Assembly: GCF_000143415.4 (NCBI RefSeq)
Contig: NW_003314291.1
Span: forward strand, 835,650 to 899,649
Direction: 5' to 3'
Source: Selaginella moellendorffii
Taxonomy: Eukaryota > Streptophyta > Lycopodiopsida > Selaginellales > Selaginellaceae
DNA length: 64,000 nucleotides
The translations under genes were made by a program, and so were the position numbers. Positions within the stretch are counted from its first letter, which is position 1. The number at the start of each line of letters is the position of its first letter. The notes beneath the pieces are model-generated. The model had not been told where the DNA came from and ran no database searches. It was given only the letters and a program-made list of their open reading frames with translations. Positions 10,200-22,935 of this stretch are shown one piece after another.

Positions 10200-10351
10200 T
10201 TTGATCTTCCACGCGAAGAACCCTAACAGCTTCCCTTTAACAGGCACCGCCCCGTTAGCGCAAATGCCGTCAACGTGTCGCCATCGCGGCCGTTGATTTA
10301 GGGTTGCCGGTTATAAAGTGAGAAGGGGGCAAAGAATGCTTGGGCTTGGCG
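10200..10351. promoter_or_regulatory. Short divergent intergenic region, DENR / phytocystatin
   Basis: Only 152 bp separate the two start codons, which point away from each other. A bidirectional promoter is the simplest reading. The segment contains the motif gccgttgatttagggttgcc and no clear TATA box. Confidence 0.5.
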
Positions 10352-11179
10352 ATGGCTATGGCGACGAAGATGACGCGCGCGTGGGTTTGGATCGCTGTCG
10401 CAGCGATGCTCCTTGCATGCCGTGTGGGTGAGGCGAGTCGATTTGGTAGGGATAGGAGGATCGAATTTGGGGGCGGCAAGCCCGTGTCCTCGCTGGTGGG
10501 CGGCTGGAGCGCGATCGATCCCAAGGACCCCAATGTCGTCACGCTTGCGAAATTTGCAGTCCACGAGCACAACAAGAAGCTGGTAAGCCATCAAATCCTT
10601 CTTCTTGGCGCTTGAGTTTGTTTTCTATGATTTCTTTGGTAGATCATAGAGTGATCTGTGATCTTCCTTTGGTTGCCTAGCTATACAAAATGTGGACTCC
10701 TATTTCCTTAGCTTCTTTGCGCTTTGAGTTTACTTTCTTCTTCTTCTTCCTTTGTTTCTTTGGTAGCTCATAAAGTAAAATTGTGATCTTCTCCTCCATT
10801 TCTTTGGTTGCCTAGCGACACAAAATGTGGACTCCTATAATTTCCTTGGCTTCTTTGCTTTGCTTTGCTTTGCTTTGCTTTGCTTCTCTCCTATAACTTA
10901 GCCATCGAAAATGGTGGACTTCCCTTAGTTTTCTTCCAGATTGGAAATGTGGAAGCTTATATAACTTGTGATTCTTCCTTCCAGAGTGGCCATGGGACGC
11001 TCTTGTACTCCAAACTGGTGGAAGCGAAGAGCCAAGTAGTGTCCGGAGTGATGTATCTCCTCACGGTCGAGGCCACGGATAGCAAGAACAGTGTTTGCAG
11101 CTACGAGGCCAAAGTTTGGGTGAAAGAGTGGGAGAACTTCCGGAGATTGATGTCGTTTGATCCAGTGACTAAATCTTAG
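10352..11179 (+). CDS. Secreted phytocystatin (cysteine-protease inhibitor)
   Basis: Two exons (10352-10582 and 10985-11179) encode about 141 residues. The protein starts with a signal peptide (MTRAWVWIAVAAMLLACRVG). The mature part has all hallmarks of plant cystatins: an N-terminal glycine pair in LVGGWSAI, the plant signature LAKFAVHEHN, the papain-binding loop QVVSG (QxVxG), and a late tryptophan in VWVKEWENF. Such inhibitors block papain-like proteases by inserting the loop into the active cleft. The start is the ATG at 10352; the ATG at 10336 lies in another frame. The 402-bp intron is long for this window and contains a (tttgc)n microsatellite near 10855-10885. Confidence 0.95.
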
Positions 11180-13531
11180 GCAGCAGTACCGGCGGCAAAG
11201 ATGGAAAAAAATAACTCAAAAACAGGTTCTCCAGTTGTTCTAATCCAGAGAATTGTTGCTCGGTGTTCCTTCGCGGCCATTTCACGGGCATTAAATAAAA
11301 ACATTGGCAGTTTCCCGGGATAAGTATGAGTTGCCAATTTCAGCCGCAGTGGAACACATATCCACAACAAACCAAAAACTTTTACCCACGTAGCGAATAG
11401 TTTGATTCCTTGTTCATAGTGCTTGCCAACTTTCCCAATGTATATATATGCCAATGATTGTGTTGGAATCACAATCACCACCATGACACACTAGTGACTT
11501 ACAAAGCACATTCTTGACATGACGAAGTCATGATTTATTTCGATAATTCAATGTTCTAGCTTGTACATTCTAGGTATATTCACTATGATCTTTCAGCCTT
11601 GTTTAGATTTAATAAATACTAAACCATACGCATGAGAATAGTATTTGACCGATTTTGTAAGGTCTCGTACTGTAATGCAGTGGCAAATGCTTGACAAAAT
11701 TTCGTATGAAAAGTTTCTGGGCACGTAGCAGAATCTAGAGCTCACAGCGAACCAAGCACACGTTTTATTGTAGCGTGAGCCAAAAGCATGGATAAATGTA
11801 TGAACAACTTCGGTCCTTTGGTGAGTGGATTGTCAAATCGTCCCTGAAGTTTTGTCCGCTTTCCTTGGCCTTTGTAAAATAGTTCTCAAAACATGAAACA
11901 GCAGGAAAATAACTGATCAAATCATATAGATCTAAACAAGATATAGTCAAAGCGTCGCATTCGCAGGAATTCCGCAGAGCCCAGAGCCCAGAGCCAAAGT
12001 GCCACATAAACGCAGCGATCTTTCAGTCAGGATCTTGTGGCAGCGATCATATGGACCAAAAGGCTGGAGTTGCAGAGAAGCTCTAATCAAAAGAACAGTA
12101 ATTCAAAATCAGGCAAGCAGGAAAACAGGGAGAACTTAGCAGGGAGAACTTGGCAGGGCAGTGACCTTCAATCCGACACAGGGTCAAGTATCTTCGATAA
12201 TTCTCTCTGAAATTATTGTTCCATGCTGTGCTGGTGTGTGTGCGTTCAAGAACGAGAAAAAGGGGAAAGAAAAAGATTGGATACTTTATTTCTACAGAAC
12301 AATGCTTTCACATTTAAAGAGCACACACCCCAATGCTCCAACGCTGATCTTAATATTTTTCTTTCGACCACGTACTGCCAGCACGCTGGACCGGTGTTAA
12401 TTTTTGTTATTTTTCAGCCAAGTTTACAATCAAACAAAGCAAATTCGTTAGCAAAAGTAGCTGGTTCATAAATCTCTTTCCTTGTCATAAATCTCGTGAA
12501 ATGGCACACAAGAGACTTTCCAGTACGAAAGCGTACGAAAGCGAAGGGGTGGCGGCGGCGATGAATCCAGGGATAAGCTCCCAGCTTTATGTTTAGTTGT
12601 AGCATGTACTTGCCTTGGCCTTAAAACCAAGTCATGCTAAATTGGAACAAACTCAGAGGCAATGGATTTGACCCACTTGATCAGGTTACAGAACGGTGTG
12701 TCACTCTTACGGAACTTTTTAACGGTGATTGTGTCGAAAGCTTTTGTTGAATTCGAGCCTGTAACTTTGAAGATAATAATTCTGATATTAGTAATATAAT
12801 ACTGTACAAAACGCACAGGATGATTCAAGCATGTAGCAGATCTATCAACTTGCATTTGCATTGGACACAGGTCAGAGGGAAATGAATCTAAATGATAATT
12901 CATGTGCTAAAAATACAAAACAAGTAGCAAGAGTTTGTACAGTATGGGTCTCTTCTACTCCTCCTGTCCATCTTACTGAGGGAGTGACGCACCACATTTG
13001 TGCAACGTAAGAGTGTGCTGGATCAAATTTATTACCAGCCAGTTCTCCATGTTGAGTCTAGAGAGAAAAAATCCAAAAAAATAAAGCGCTCTAGAAACAT
13101 CCAAACTGGAATCTCAGTTGGCAAGATCAAAACACTGAAACTTTTCCATTCGTTTAAAAGAGAGTTACCATTCTCAGAGCTTCTACTTTGTCTAGTATAA
13201 ACTTTATTTCACAAGAGCTCTAGAACCAAAGAGGGGAAAACGAAAACAGGCCCACGACCCGAAAAATCCAAGCTGAGAGGTTGTAGTTTTGGAGAATGGA
13301 GACGACGGTCTTCGTCCCTGCATACTCTGGGCCTAGCACATGTATGAAGCTCGTAGGGCAAAGCATAGATTTGTGCCAGCAGCATCAGTCCAAGCATCCT
13401 TTCCAATTCAACATTCTTCTGCCAAGAACAAGAAGAAAATAAAAAAGAGAAAAGAAGCCAGCGAATTCCACCTATAGAGATCAGCAGGCTTTGGGACGAT
13501 ACTGCGTTTGCCTAGAGTGTAGCTTTGTCAC
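11180..13531. other. 2.3-kb intergenic region, nothing recognised
   Basis: No frame longer than about 100 codons has recognisable content and no RNA gene is evident. A 65-codon minus frame at 13209-13406, preceded by an acceptor-like ttcttggcag, might be an untranslated 3' exon of the AP2 gene. The rest probably holds the cystatin 3' UTR and spacer. Confidence 0.5.
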
Positions 13532-14524
13532 TCAAGATAGATTGAGCTCCTCAAAGTTCCACAGTCTAATCTCCTCGTCTACTTCCACTTCCACCACGCT
13601 CAATCCTCCTTCCCACATCGGCGGGGGAGCAACGAGCAAAGCCTGCGCCATATGCGATAGCATGACGCTCGGCATCATAAACACGAGATCTTCGTCCACA
13701 TAGTTGATCACGGTGGTAGCAGTAGACGCTGTAGAAGTGCTAGAGCCACTCGACTCGAGCTGCAAAATCGATTTTTGTTGGCTCGTCGCCGGGGGTATCG
13801 ATTCCACCGCTGATGGAGCGAGCACTCCCGCTGCTACTTTGGGCTCTTGGAACTCTTGGAACTCTTCGTTCTTGGTGTGATCATCGACGAATGCAAACGC
13901 TGCAGCCACCGCGGCCTCTTGAATCGCCTTTGGAGACAAGGCCGAGGGGCGAGGGAGCGAGTCGGCCGACTCTGGAAAGTTGAGGAGCGCGGCGTCGCCC
14001 TTGAGGCTCAAGGCCGCCACGTCGTGAGCTCGGGCCGCCATCTCGGGTGTTGGAAACGATCCCAGCCATATCCGCGACTTTTTCTTGGGCTCGCGGATCT
14101 CCGACACCCATTTCCCCCAGCTCCTACGCCGGACCCCTCTGTACACCCGGTGGTGTGCTCCGGAGCTTCCAAAAGATGGTTTTTCCTTGGCTTCCTCCAT
14201 AGGCTGAGCATGGCTTCCGGTCCTCGTCTTCGCTTTCTTCGTGGCCTCGCTCGCCAGCTCGCTCAAAAATCTCTTTTCGGGATGCTTGGACGAGAGGTTC
14301 GCCTCTGCAAGCACAGAAAAGATGTGAGATCAAATGGAAGAACTTTGTACCATACCATTACCATTACTGCTCAAAGCGATGGCGGATTCCTTCTCGGTGT
14401 GATGGTGATGATTACATTGCAACCTTAGAATTCCTGGAGTGGAGCTCGAGGACGAGAATCCGGAAGAGCAACAAGTATCCGGAGACTTCTTTTGTCGCCA
14501 CCAATGTGACTTTGCTTCACCCAT
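13532..14524 (-). CDS. AP2/ERF transcription factor, DREB A-4-like
   Basis: Two exons (14524-14356 and 14304-13532) separated by a 51-bp intron encode about 313 residues. The single AP2 domain runs [19 protein letters not shown], then [19 protein letters not shown] and [14 protein letters not shown]. Val and Glu at the two diagnostic positions (VSEIRE) fit the DREB side of the family, which binds CRT/DRE or GCC-like elements. The C-terminal motif [12 protein letters not shown]...MAQALL is typical of the A-4 group. The GTG-led frame beginning at 14314 starts in the intron (acceptor gtgcttgcag), so I extend upstream to the ATG at 14524, reading [13 protein letters not shown]; a start further upstream is possible. 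It is a paralogue of the gene at 18947, in opposite orientation. Confidence 0.88.
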
Positions 14525-15604
14525 TGGATCAAACCAACAACTTGGGCACCGCGGAGCAGCACTGCCTTTGCTCTGCTCGAATGCAATCTTTGGAAAGCTT
14601 CACTGCCGCTACAGCCCCTGCTACTACTGCTGCCCGAGCGCAATTCTCCCCTTTCAGGCATGGACGATTTCTCCTCGACAAGGAGGGAGCTTAAATGCTC
14701 TCAATTGCCACGGAGATGACCCGGAATGGCACACATCACCTCCAGAAAGGAAAGAAAAAAGAAAAAAAACACGAAAACAAAAAGCATCAGTAAATATAAA
14801 GAGGAAGGAACGAAAAGAAAAAACAATGAAAAGCATCCAAATCAATGTCAAGGTGGTCAGCCAAAACCGTATACTCCAGCGTACCTTATTTACATGCATT
14901 GAAGAGGTAGAAAGCCATGAACTGGGACGAGGAGAAGCTTCAAGCAAACTTTGCATGGCTGCAAGAAGCAACATGATAATTCCACAGAACTGGGACCCTT
15001 TTGCCAATATATACTCCCGTGCAAAATAACTGCCACTTTAAAAGGTAACGTTTTTAAAGTTCCCGGATCGAGAAAATACACGATTACCAAACTCGAAGAT
15101 GGAAAGATTAGGAAATACCTTTGTTCCAGGCTCACAACAGAAAAGGTGTTTACTTTAAGCCCCTACAGGAAAAACACGATTAATACCTTTGTTTCAGGCT
15201 CTGGCGATGAAAGCGCCTTGTTTGATTTTTTTTCTTCTTCCACGCAGATGTTTCTTCGCATGGGATTTCCAAATGTCCGACTTTAAACATGGCATCTTTG
15301 GACGTAGCATCTGTGAAAGAGAAGTGAGCGCTTACTCAACATCTCGTGAGCTGGATCCTCTAAAAAATTCCTGGGCGAGGAAGGGGGGCACAGGTGGAGA
15401 AAGAGAAAGAAAGCTCTAGCCTTTACGACGGCCTAGCCACAAGTTGTAGTGGCGAGAAGACCAACAACTTTTCGATACTCCCTCTCACTTTTCTATCAGA
15501 TTTTATGTGATCAATATAGGCAAGCACACCGTAGCTTGCAGAACTTTTCGAGTGTCCCAGGGAGAAAAAGATTATTGTAATCGGTGAGTGACCAGCGATC
15601 GAGA
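14525..15604. other. AP2 5' region and RPB9 3' region, no gene seen
   Basis: This gap lies upstream of the minus-strand AP2 gene and downstream of RPB9. Plus frames such as the one at 14439-15029 overlap the AP2 first exon and show no family features. A 78-codon minus frame (14425-14661) overlaps the AP2 leader and could act as an upstream ORF, but support is weak. Confidence 0.4.
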
Positions 15605-16343
15605 TCATGAATCTCGCCATCGGTAACCACAATTGGGATTGCAACAGACAAAGAAAAGAGTCATCCCCTCCTCTCCTCTTGTGGTTGCCTAGCGGAAGAA
15701 AAAAATCAAGAAACCGCAAAAAAAAAAACCACGTAAACATTCCAAACTTTCAAGCCATGGATGAAAGCAAGCTAAGAGAAAAAAGAAAAAAAGAAAAAGA
15801 AAAAGGAGAGGCACAAACCTGAAAAAAGACGGCTTCTCCGTGCTTGCATCTGACGCATCGAACAGATTTTGTACGCGGTAGCGTAGGATCCGACGCAACG
15901 TCCTGCAAGACTTGCGTACGCTCCCCAGCGCTGTGATGGACTTCGTTCCTGTACACGCAGTTATTGTCCGCTACTTCCTGACCAGTAGCGGAAGTTTCAC
16001 AATCACCAGGAAGAAGATCAAGGAGATCAGTGAAATGCGTGACTGGATCTCTAAAGAATCAAAGAGATCTTACTTGGTGGTCGCAGTTCCGACAGGCATA
16101 CAGCAAGATCTTTTGATCCCGGTCCTCCTTGGGATACAGGATGTTGTTACTGCAAGAGGGGATCCAAAGCCTTTCAATGCCACGAGCAAAAACCACACTT
16201 TCAATGCGACGAGCATTCATTCGTTCGAGGAAATCAATGAATTTCCTGACACCCAATGCGGAGTTACTCAAGATGCCGCCGAGCGCGAGCTCCAGCGACG
16301 CGAGACGAGCAAACCCAACTCACCATTCCCGGCAGAACTTCAT
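15605..16343 (-). CDS. NRPB9: DNA-directed RNA polymerase II subunit RPB9
   Basis: Four exons on the minus strand encode about 114 residues of RPB9, the small zinc-ribbon subunit that supports transcription fidelity and elongation with TFIIS. Exon 1 is tiny: MKFCRE and the first two bases of Cys (16343-16324). Exon 2 gives [20 protein letters not shown] then RNCDHQ; exon 3 gives [30 protein letters not shown] and [15 protein letters not shown]; exon 4 gives [20 protein letters not shown] and ends WRDS. Both zinc ribbons keep their CxxC pairs. The usual GHRWRE ending is GYRWRDS here, a mild variant. Confidence 0.95.
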
Positions 16344-16437
16344 GGTACTCATCCTTGCGGGAGTTTCCTTTTCCCCTTTGCACGTTAGGGCTGGGAAGTA
16401 ACAGTGATAAACCCTAATTACGTGTGCATGAGGTTTT

Positions 16438-16880
16438 CTTTCTCTATCTCTGTTTCCAGCTTGATTTCGAATCTCTCCAGTCCAGGAGTTTCGACATCTC
16501 TACGTCAAAGGTGGGTCATTGATCAAGGCCAAAATCTTTTGCTCTCTCTCTCTCGCCTCTCCCTCCTCAAGACCCACGAGAGAGCTTGTTTCAAGAGACA
16601 ATGAACGCAGTCAAGTGTACGAATGCCGCCACGCCCTCACAGCTGTTTTCTTTAGAAAAAAATTACACGAATCGGGACGTGAAATCACTACTTTGTTTTT
16701 TAGTATGATTTTTTGTAGAAGCTCACAAATCCCCAAACAAAGTAACTCAACCCTCGTCAGGCGAAAAAGTGCTGCTTTGTTTGGACCGTGCAGTTAAAAA
16801 TCGCGACTTTAATGGAGACGCAGAGAACGCAATATGAATGGCAGGAAGACCATCCTCGAATCTTCATACACGGCATTGCC
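16438..16880. repeat. Direct repeat, copy A
   Basis: This noncoding segment is echoed at 17610-18205. Shared landmarks in the same order are a tttctct..tct(g/t)ttccagcttga start, tacgtca.aggtgggtca, gtttcaagagaca, ctcacagctgtt(t)ctttagaaaa, cctcgtcaggc.aaaaag, and atggcaggaagaccatcct followed by gaatcttcatacacggc. Copies differ by many substitutions and indels. I found no coding potential or terminal inverted repeats. Confidence 0.85.
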
Positions 16881-17168
16881 ACAGCAAAAAGAAAAGTAGA
16901 TATTACCCTTGAATCACTTTCGGTCATCTTCCAGCAAAAGCAAGGAGTTTAACACAGCGCTGTAGATTGCCAGACGTTCAAGCGCTTAGTATATAATTTG
17001 TCTTGTATCAATGGGTTCGGATATGGGTGATTTGTGTGGAACTCATGGTCATTAGTATAATATAATATATCGATTTGATTAATGAACTCCTTTCTCCTCC
17101 TCTCTTAAAACCAGTCTTGCAAGTTTTTAAGAAAATTTCAGCTGAACTGAGGCGGTGGTGCTAGAAAC

Positions 17169-17372
17169 ATGGGGGCTGCTCTTATTGGGGATGATGCTTT
17201 GCTTTGCTCGCCGCTGAAGAAGTTCAAGAAATTCAAGCACATGAACAATGCCGAGCTTGACGTTCTTTCTTCCACGCACTGGACGGGGTCAGCATTTTGG
17301 AGGATTGGAGCCCGGTTCCTGGAGAATGATCGCGATGTTGCCAACTTGGGCAAACTTGGACTCGGAGCCTAG
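17169..17372 (+). other. 67-codon ORF between the two direct-repeat copies
   Basis: It begins MGAALIGDDALLCSPLKKFK and ends with a TAG at 17372. It is ATG-initiated and GC-richer than its surroundings, but I recognise no family and see no splice or promoter evidence. It may be chance. Confidence 0.2.
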
Positions 17373-17609
17373 TGTTTCTTTTGAAGAGCTTGGATGAAAA
17401 ACTTGCAGCACTTGGTCTTATAATATAAATCGCTCAAGAGCTACCTGATTTACAATCTATAGTACGTGTGCATGACGAGGTTTTCTTTCATCATGAAACA
17501 AATTATAGCTGGAACTCTGAAGGAGGATTCTCTATCATCACAGAAAGCCTAGTTCCAGTCTACTTGTGACGTTTTGTTTCTATGTCCAGCCCAATTACAA
17601 TGGGCTGTG

Positions 17610-18205
17610 TCTCCTCTTTCTTTCTCTTCCAGCTTGAATTCTAATCACTCTAGCCCAGAAGTCTTCATCGATCCTCCATCGCTACGTCAGAGGTGGGTCA
17701 AAAGCCAACATTGTTGTGATTGGATTAAAAGCCAATAACCTTTCGCTCTTGCTTGTCACTCTCTCCCTCCCTTGACAAGGACAAGCCTAAAATTTCATTA
17801 ATGTAGTTTTTGAGTCCCACTAGCCAGCGATTCGCTGGCTGACTGGCAACTCGGTTGTTTCAAGAGACAAAGAACAAATTGACAACACTATCAAGTATAT
17901 AATGTTGCCCACACTCTCACAGCTGTTTCCTTTAGAAAATCAGGCAAAAACTTCACGAATCACGACGATACTAATGACATCCACTACATTGTTTAGCATG
18001 ATTTTTCTGTAGAAATCCCAAATCCCAAAACAAATGTTTGCTTGCGTCAGGGAGGATGGACTGACCCTCGTCAGGCCAAAAAGCGCTCCTTTGTTTGAAC
18101 TGTGTCCATCCAATTAAAAACCCACGACTTTTATGGCGGAGAGATGCAATTTGCAATGGCAGGAAGACCATCCTGGAATCTTCATACACGGCATGCCATA
18201 GCACC
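17610..18205. repeat. Direct repeat, copy B
   Basis: This is the second, somewhat longer copy of the segment at 16438-16880, in the same orientation. It contains extra bases not in copy A, for example around 17800-17850 and near 18030. Either copy could be a decayed nonautonomous element or the product of a tandem duplication of about 1.2 kb. Confidence 0.85.
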
Positions 18206-18833
18206 AATAAGAACCTTAGATCAATTGGTTATCCTTGAATCTCTGCAAAATTTATAGTGTACTCCTCCACGATCATCTTGCTTTGTGTGGCGTTGCCATG
18301 TTTCCGGGTCAGCAACCAATCACGAAACTACGCCCCTCCAAACAACACAGAGCTCCACTCAAATCAAATCCTTGTAGTTAATGACCCCACAATGGCGTTG
18401 TTTCATAATCAACTCATTACTATACTGCCAACCATGAGTTCCACACAAATCACCAGCTGTTAAAACCCCTTTGGTGATTCCTCTCGCCGTACACGGTAGG
18501 ACCGGAGCGTTTTAGTGACGATCGATCCCGGGGAGACATGGGGCCGTACCTTGGCCCCCAGATCGCGAATTCTTTCCAGCCGCCAGCATCTTGCTGGGTT
18601 GTTAATACAGCTCGAGGCCAACTTGGCGTGCAGCAACACGCAGCCACACGAAACATTGTAATGCGGGCAAATCGACCATAGGACCAAATGGTGACGCGAT
18701 TAAAAAACTATATGACCTTGCAAAAAGGTGACATGGGGTCCCAGGAGTGATTTTCCTTCCAACTGTCAACAAGCCAGGAATTATCCACACTACGCTCTAG
18801 AGCGCGTGGAAGAGAACGCGTCGAGTCCACAAG

Positions 18834-18840
18834 TATATAA
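18834..18840 (+). promoter_or_regulatory. TATA box of the AP2 gene at 18947
   Basis: The sequence tatataa lies 107 bp upstream of the chosen start codon. It argues that the in-frame upstream extension of the AP2 frame to 18728 is not translated, because it begins upstream of this box. Confidence 0.6.
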
Positions 18841-18946
18841 GCCCTTGCGGGAGGGATTTCGTGAGAGAGAGCGCTTTGACCTAAAAGTTCCTGGAAAGGG
18901 CGAAAGAAACCACTCCCGCCACATTTGGGGGACATTTTGGTGCCAC

Positions 18947-20020
18947 ATGGTGGCCGGGGATTTGTCCCCTGATTTAGGGCGCTCCAAATTTAGGGCTCCC
19001 ACTAGCAGCGCTTCTTCCTCCTCGAGCGAGGCGGCGGGGGCGTCCATCGACGAGGGCTTCTCCGCGCCCGCCGCCACCGATGTGATCTCCTTTGATGAGT
19101 TTCTTCTCAGCGCGATTCGAGGCAAGCGCGAGCAGCAACCGCAGCAGCGGAGGAATCGGCGGCGGCACTCCACCGCGGCGGGGTCGCCGGGCAACAGCTC
19201 CGAGGAGAGCGACGATCGCGAGGGCGGCGATGGCGGCAGGAGCCGCCGGCGCCGCAAGAGCTCCGACGACGCTTCTCCCGGGGGCGGCGGTAGCAGCACG
19301 ACCTCCCCCAGCGCCGCGCAGGTCTCGGGCGAGGAATCGCCGGGATTTCTAGCGCCCCAGCAGCAGCAGTCGGATCAGGAGACCCAGCACCCGCTCTATC
19401 GAGGGATCCGGCGGCGCAGCTGGGGCAAATGGGTCTCGGAGATCCGGGAGCCCAAGAAGAAGACGCGCATTTGGCTGGGATCCTTCCCCACGCCGGAGAT
19501 GGCCGCTCGAGCTTACGACGTGGCCGCGATCAGCCTCAAAGGTCCCAAGGCCGTGCTCAATTTCCCCGAGTTCGCGTATTCGCTTCCACAGCCGGCTATG
19601 GTGTCGCCCAAGTCGATCCAGCAGGCCGCCGCTGCCGCCGCCCTGGCATTTAGCTCCTGTTCTCTGGGAACTTCCTCCTCGTCGAACACGAAAGCATCGT
19701 ATCGGAGCTCCCTTGCATCGTCCACCTCGTCCCAGCAGTACCACTACTCGAAATCGCCCGAGAATGTGGCAAAGCCCTGTTCTTCCTCCCAGGGAGGAGA
19801 GGATCGATCGCGATCAGGCGGCGATTTGGCACCGGCATTGCCTCCGATTAGTGAGGGCCAGGTGAATTACGTGGACGAGGATATGATCTTCAACATGCCG
19901 GATGTAGTCACGGATATGGCTCAAGCGATGCTTCTCGCGCCGCCGCGATTGAGCCAAGAACAGAGTGACGAGGAGGATGAATCGGGCGAGGAGGCATCGA
20001 TTTGGAGCTATCGAGACTGA
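18947..20020 (+). CDS. AP2/ERF transcription factor, DREB A-4-like, long form
   Basis: A single exon of 357 residues. The AP2 domain ([20 protein letters not shown], then [20 protein letters not shown]) is nearly the same as in the gene at 13532, and the tail again has [14 protein letters not shown] followed by [10 protein letters not shown]. The N-terminal 150 residues are low-complexity, rich in Ser, Arg, Gln and acidic runs, and contain a likely nuclear basic stretch (SRRRRK). The start [16 protein letters not shown] at 18947 was preferred over 18728 because of the TATA box between them. Codons are very GC-rich. With the minus-strand copy 4.4 kb away it forms an inverted paralogue pair; this copy lacks the 51-bp intron. 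Confidence 0.92.
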   Translation: MVAGDLSPDLGRSKFRAPTSSASSSSSEAAGASIDEGFSAPAATDVISFDEFLLSAIRGKREQQPQQRRNRRRHSTAAGSPGNSSEESDDREGGDGGRSRRRRKSSDDASPGGGGSSTTSPSAAQVSGEESPGFLAPQQQQSDQETQHPLYRGIRRRSWGKWVSEIREPKKKTRIWLGSFPTPEMAARAYDVAAISLKGPKAVLNFPEFAYSLPQPAMVSPKSIQQAAAAAALAFSSCSLGTSSSSNTKASYRSSLASSTSSQQYHYSKSPENVAKPCSSSQGGEDRSRSGGDLAPALPPISEGQVNYVDEDMIFNMPDVVTDMAQAMLLAPPRLSQEQSDEEDESGEEASIWSYRD

Positions 20021-20671
20021 TCCTCGACCACACTCGATCTCGTGGGAGGCAATCGGTAGCCTTAGATCTTGCGCGAGCGATTGAAACGCTAGAGAGAAAA
20101 TCTAGTGTAAAATATTTCTATTTGGGATGAACACGAAGAACAATTTAGCTAGATACGCTCCTAATGCGTGCTTGTTATATCTTAAGCGGGCTAGATAATG
20201 CATGCTTGTTATATTTAAGTGTTTTTATTATATCTTAACCCGGCAGGACACACACGTTTGCATTAGCGAGCCACTTATCCAAATACAAGGAAGCTTCATG
20301 GCGGGCAGGGTAATTTCCTGGAAGCTGCCTGGGAAGAATCACGTGTTTAAAGGCCAATGGAAGATTTATTTGTGTGTGTGTGGAGATACGGCTTAGCTGT
20401 GTCCAAGAAGCAAACAAACAAAGTCGCCGGGCAACTTGCTAAATTAGATGCCGCGAAGATTCGTTGCCTTTCCAATGGAATCTTTACAAAAACGCATGGA
20501 GGAAGAAGAAAGGAAGTTGTGTAGAAAAACTAAAGATTCGATTCTATGATCGTGGAAAGCTCTCATCCAGAAAGCCGTGATTGACCGCTTCAAAGATATG
20601 GCACTAAAAAGGCGGGAGTTTTCAAAGTAGGTTAGAAGTAAAAAAGAGTCATTTGTTTGTTTGCCCTGGCT
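20021..20671. other. AP2 3' region and hydratase promoter
   Basis: No gene is seen. A short direct duplication (gcgtgcttgttatatctta and gcatgcttgttatattta) lies near 20165-20220. Confidence 0.5.
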
Positions 20672-22097
<1,426 letters not shown>

Positions 22098-22935
22098 ATG
22101 GAATGTAAGTCTCTGAAGATTTCTAAATGCGTCTTTTCTTTCTAACCGTCGTATCCACTCGCGGAATGAGAGTGTTCTTAGCACATACACGGTGTTAAGG
22201 ATTGTACACGCTCCCGAAGTATAACGTTTAGCTCGCTACACAGGTTGCATCCCGTTCCACAGCGGGTGTTTACAAAGAGGATCTGCCAGGTGGTTGATAA
22301 TGATCGGCATTCCTGACGAAAAAGTTTCTTTGACGGAAGAAACAGACGATTTTTGGACGATGAGGTACGTTTTCTTCTATGATCAAAGTTCTCGTTCACC
22401 TTAAAACACTTTCAGGGACGACCAAAATAAACGCCGGCGTTTAAATAAGCCTCAGCGGATGGTTTAGAAACTGAATAGCGCCGTTTCGATTCGAGCGCTT
22501 AGAAACAAGCCATGTTTGGATCTTTGGAGAGATCAGCTCTCTCGGAAGCTGGTTTTTGGATTTGTGGCGACTATGGGGCTTGGGTAAGTTCCACTTGCGT
22601 TTGTTGATTTCGAAGTTGAGATTTGCGTCTTGCAGTTGCAGATTTTTTTTGTCGGCGAACCAGTGCACGGGAGCAATTTTGGATGACCCATTATGTCCAT
22701 TGACAAGTAAGGTACTCGTTCCTCGGACCGCCTTCTTGGGTGTCCAAAGAGAAACGAAGGACATGGAGATCTAATTATGTAAGTGAATTAGAATGTACCC
22801 TGGCTTGACGAGAGCTCCGTGTCTCGACAAGAATGTCCTGGAGAAACGAGCTGGAATGATGAAATGTGGTGCGAGACCAGGAGCCCCGAGCAGCGTAAGA
22901 AGTAATTCTACTCTTTTCTCGGTTCTGACGTTTTG
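22098..22935. other. Hydratase 3' region and PPR 5' flank
   Basis: No gene is seen. Bases 22690-22930 resemble 1880-2050, the segment just behind the first PPR gene (shared tccaaagagaaacgaaggaca-like, agtgaattag/agtgagctac, tgaaatgtgg). This flank was evidently copied together with PPR sequence. The stretch gttttgatgttgcag at 22930-22944 also looks like a splice acceptor. Confidence 0.45.

Noticed and set aside
13847-14428. 193-codon plus ORF
   Set aside because: Shadow of the GC-rich minus-strand AP2 gene.
18728-18946. N-terminal extension of the second AP2 protein
   Set aside because: The extension starts upstream of a TATA box at 18834 and has no family similarity; the ATG at 18947 fits better.
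18790-19299. 169-codon minus ORF
   Set aside because: Shadow of the low-complexity N-terminus of the plus-strand AP2 gene.
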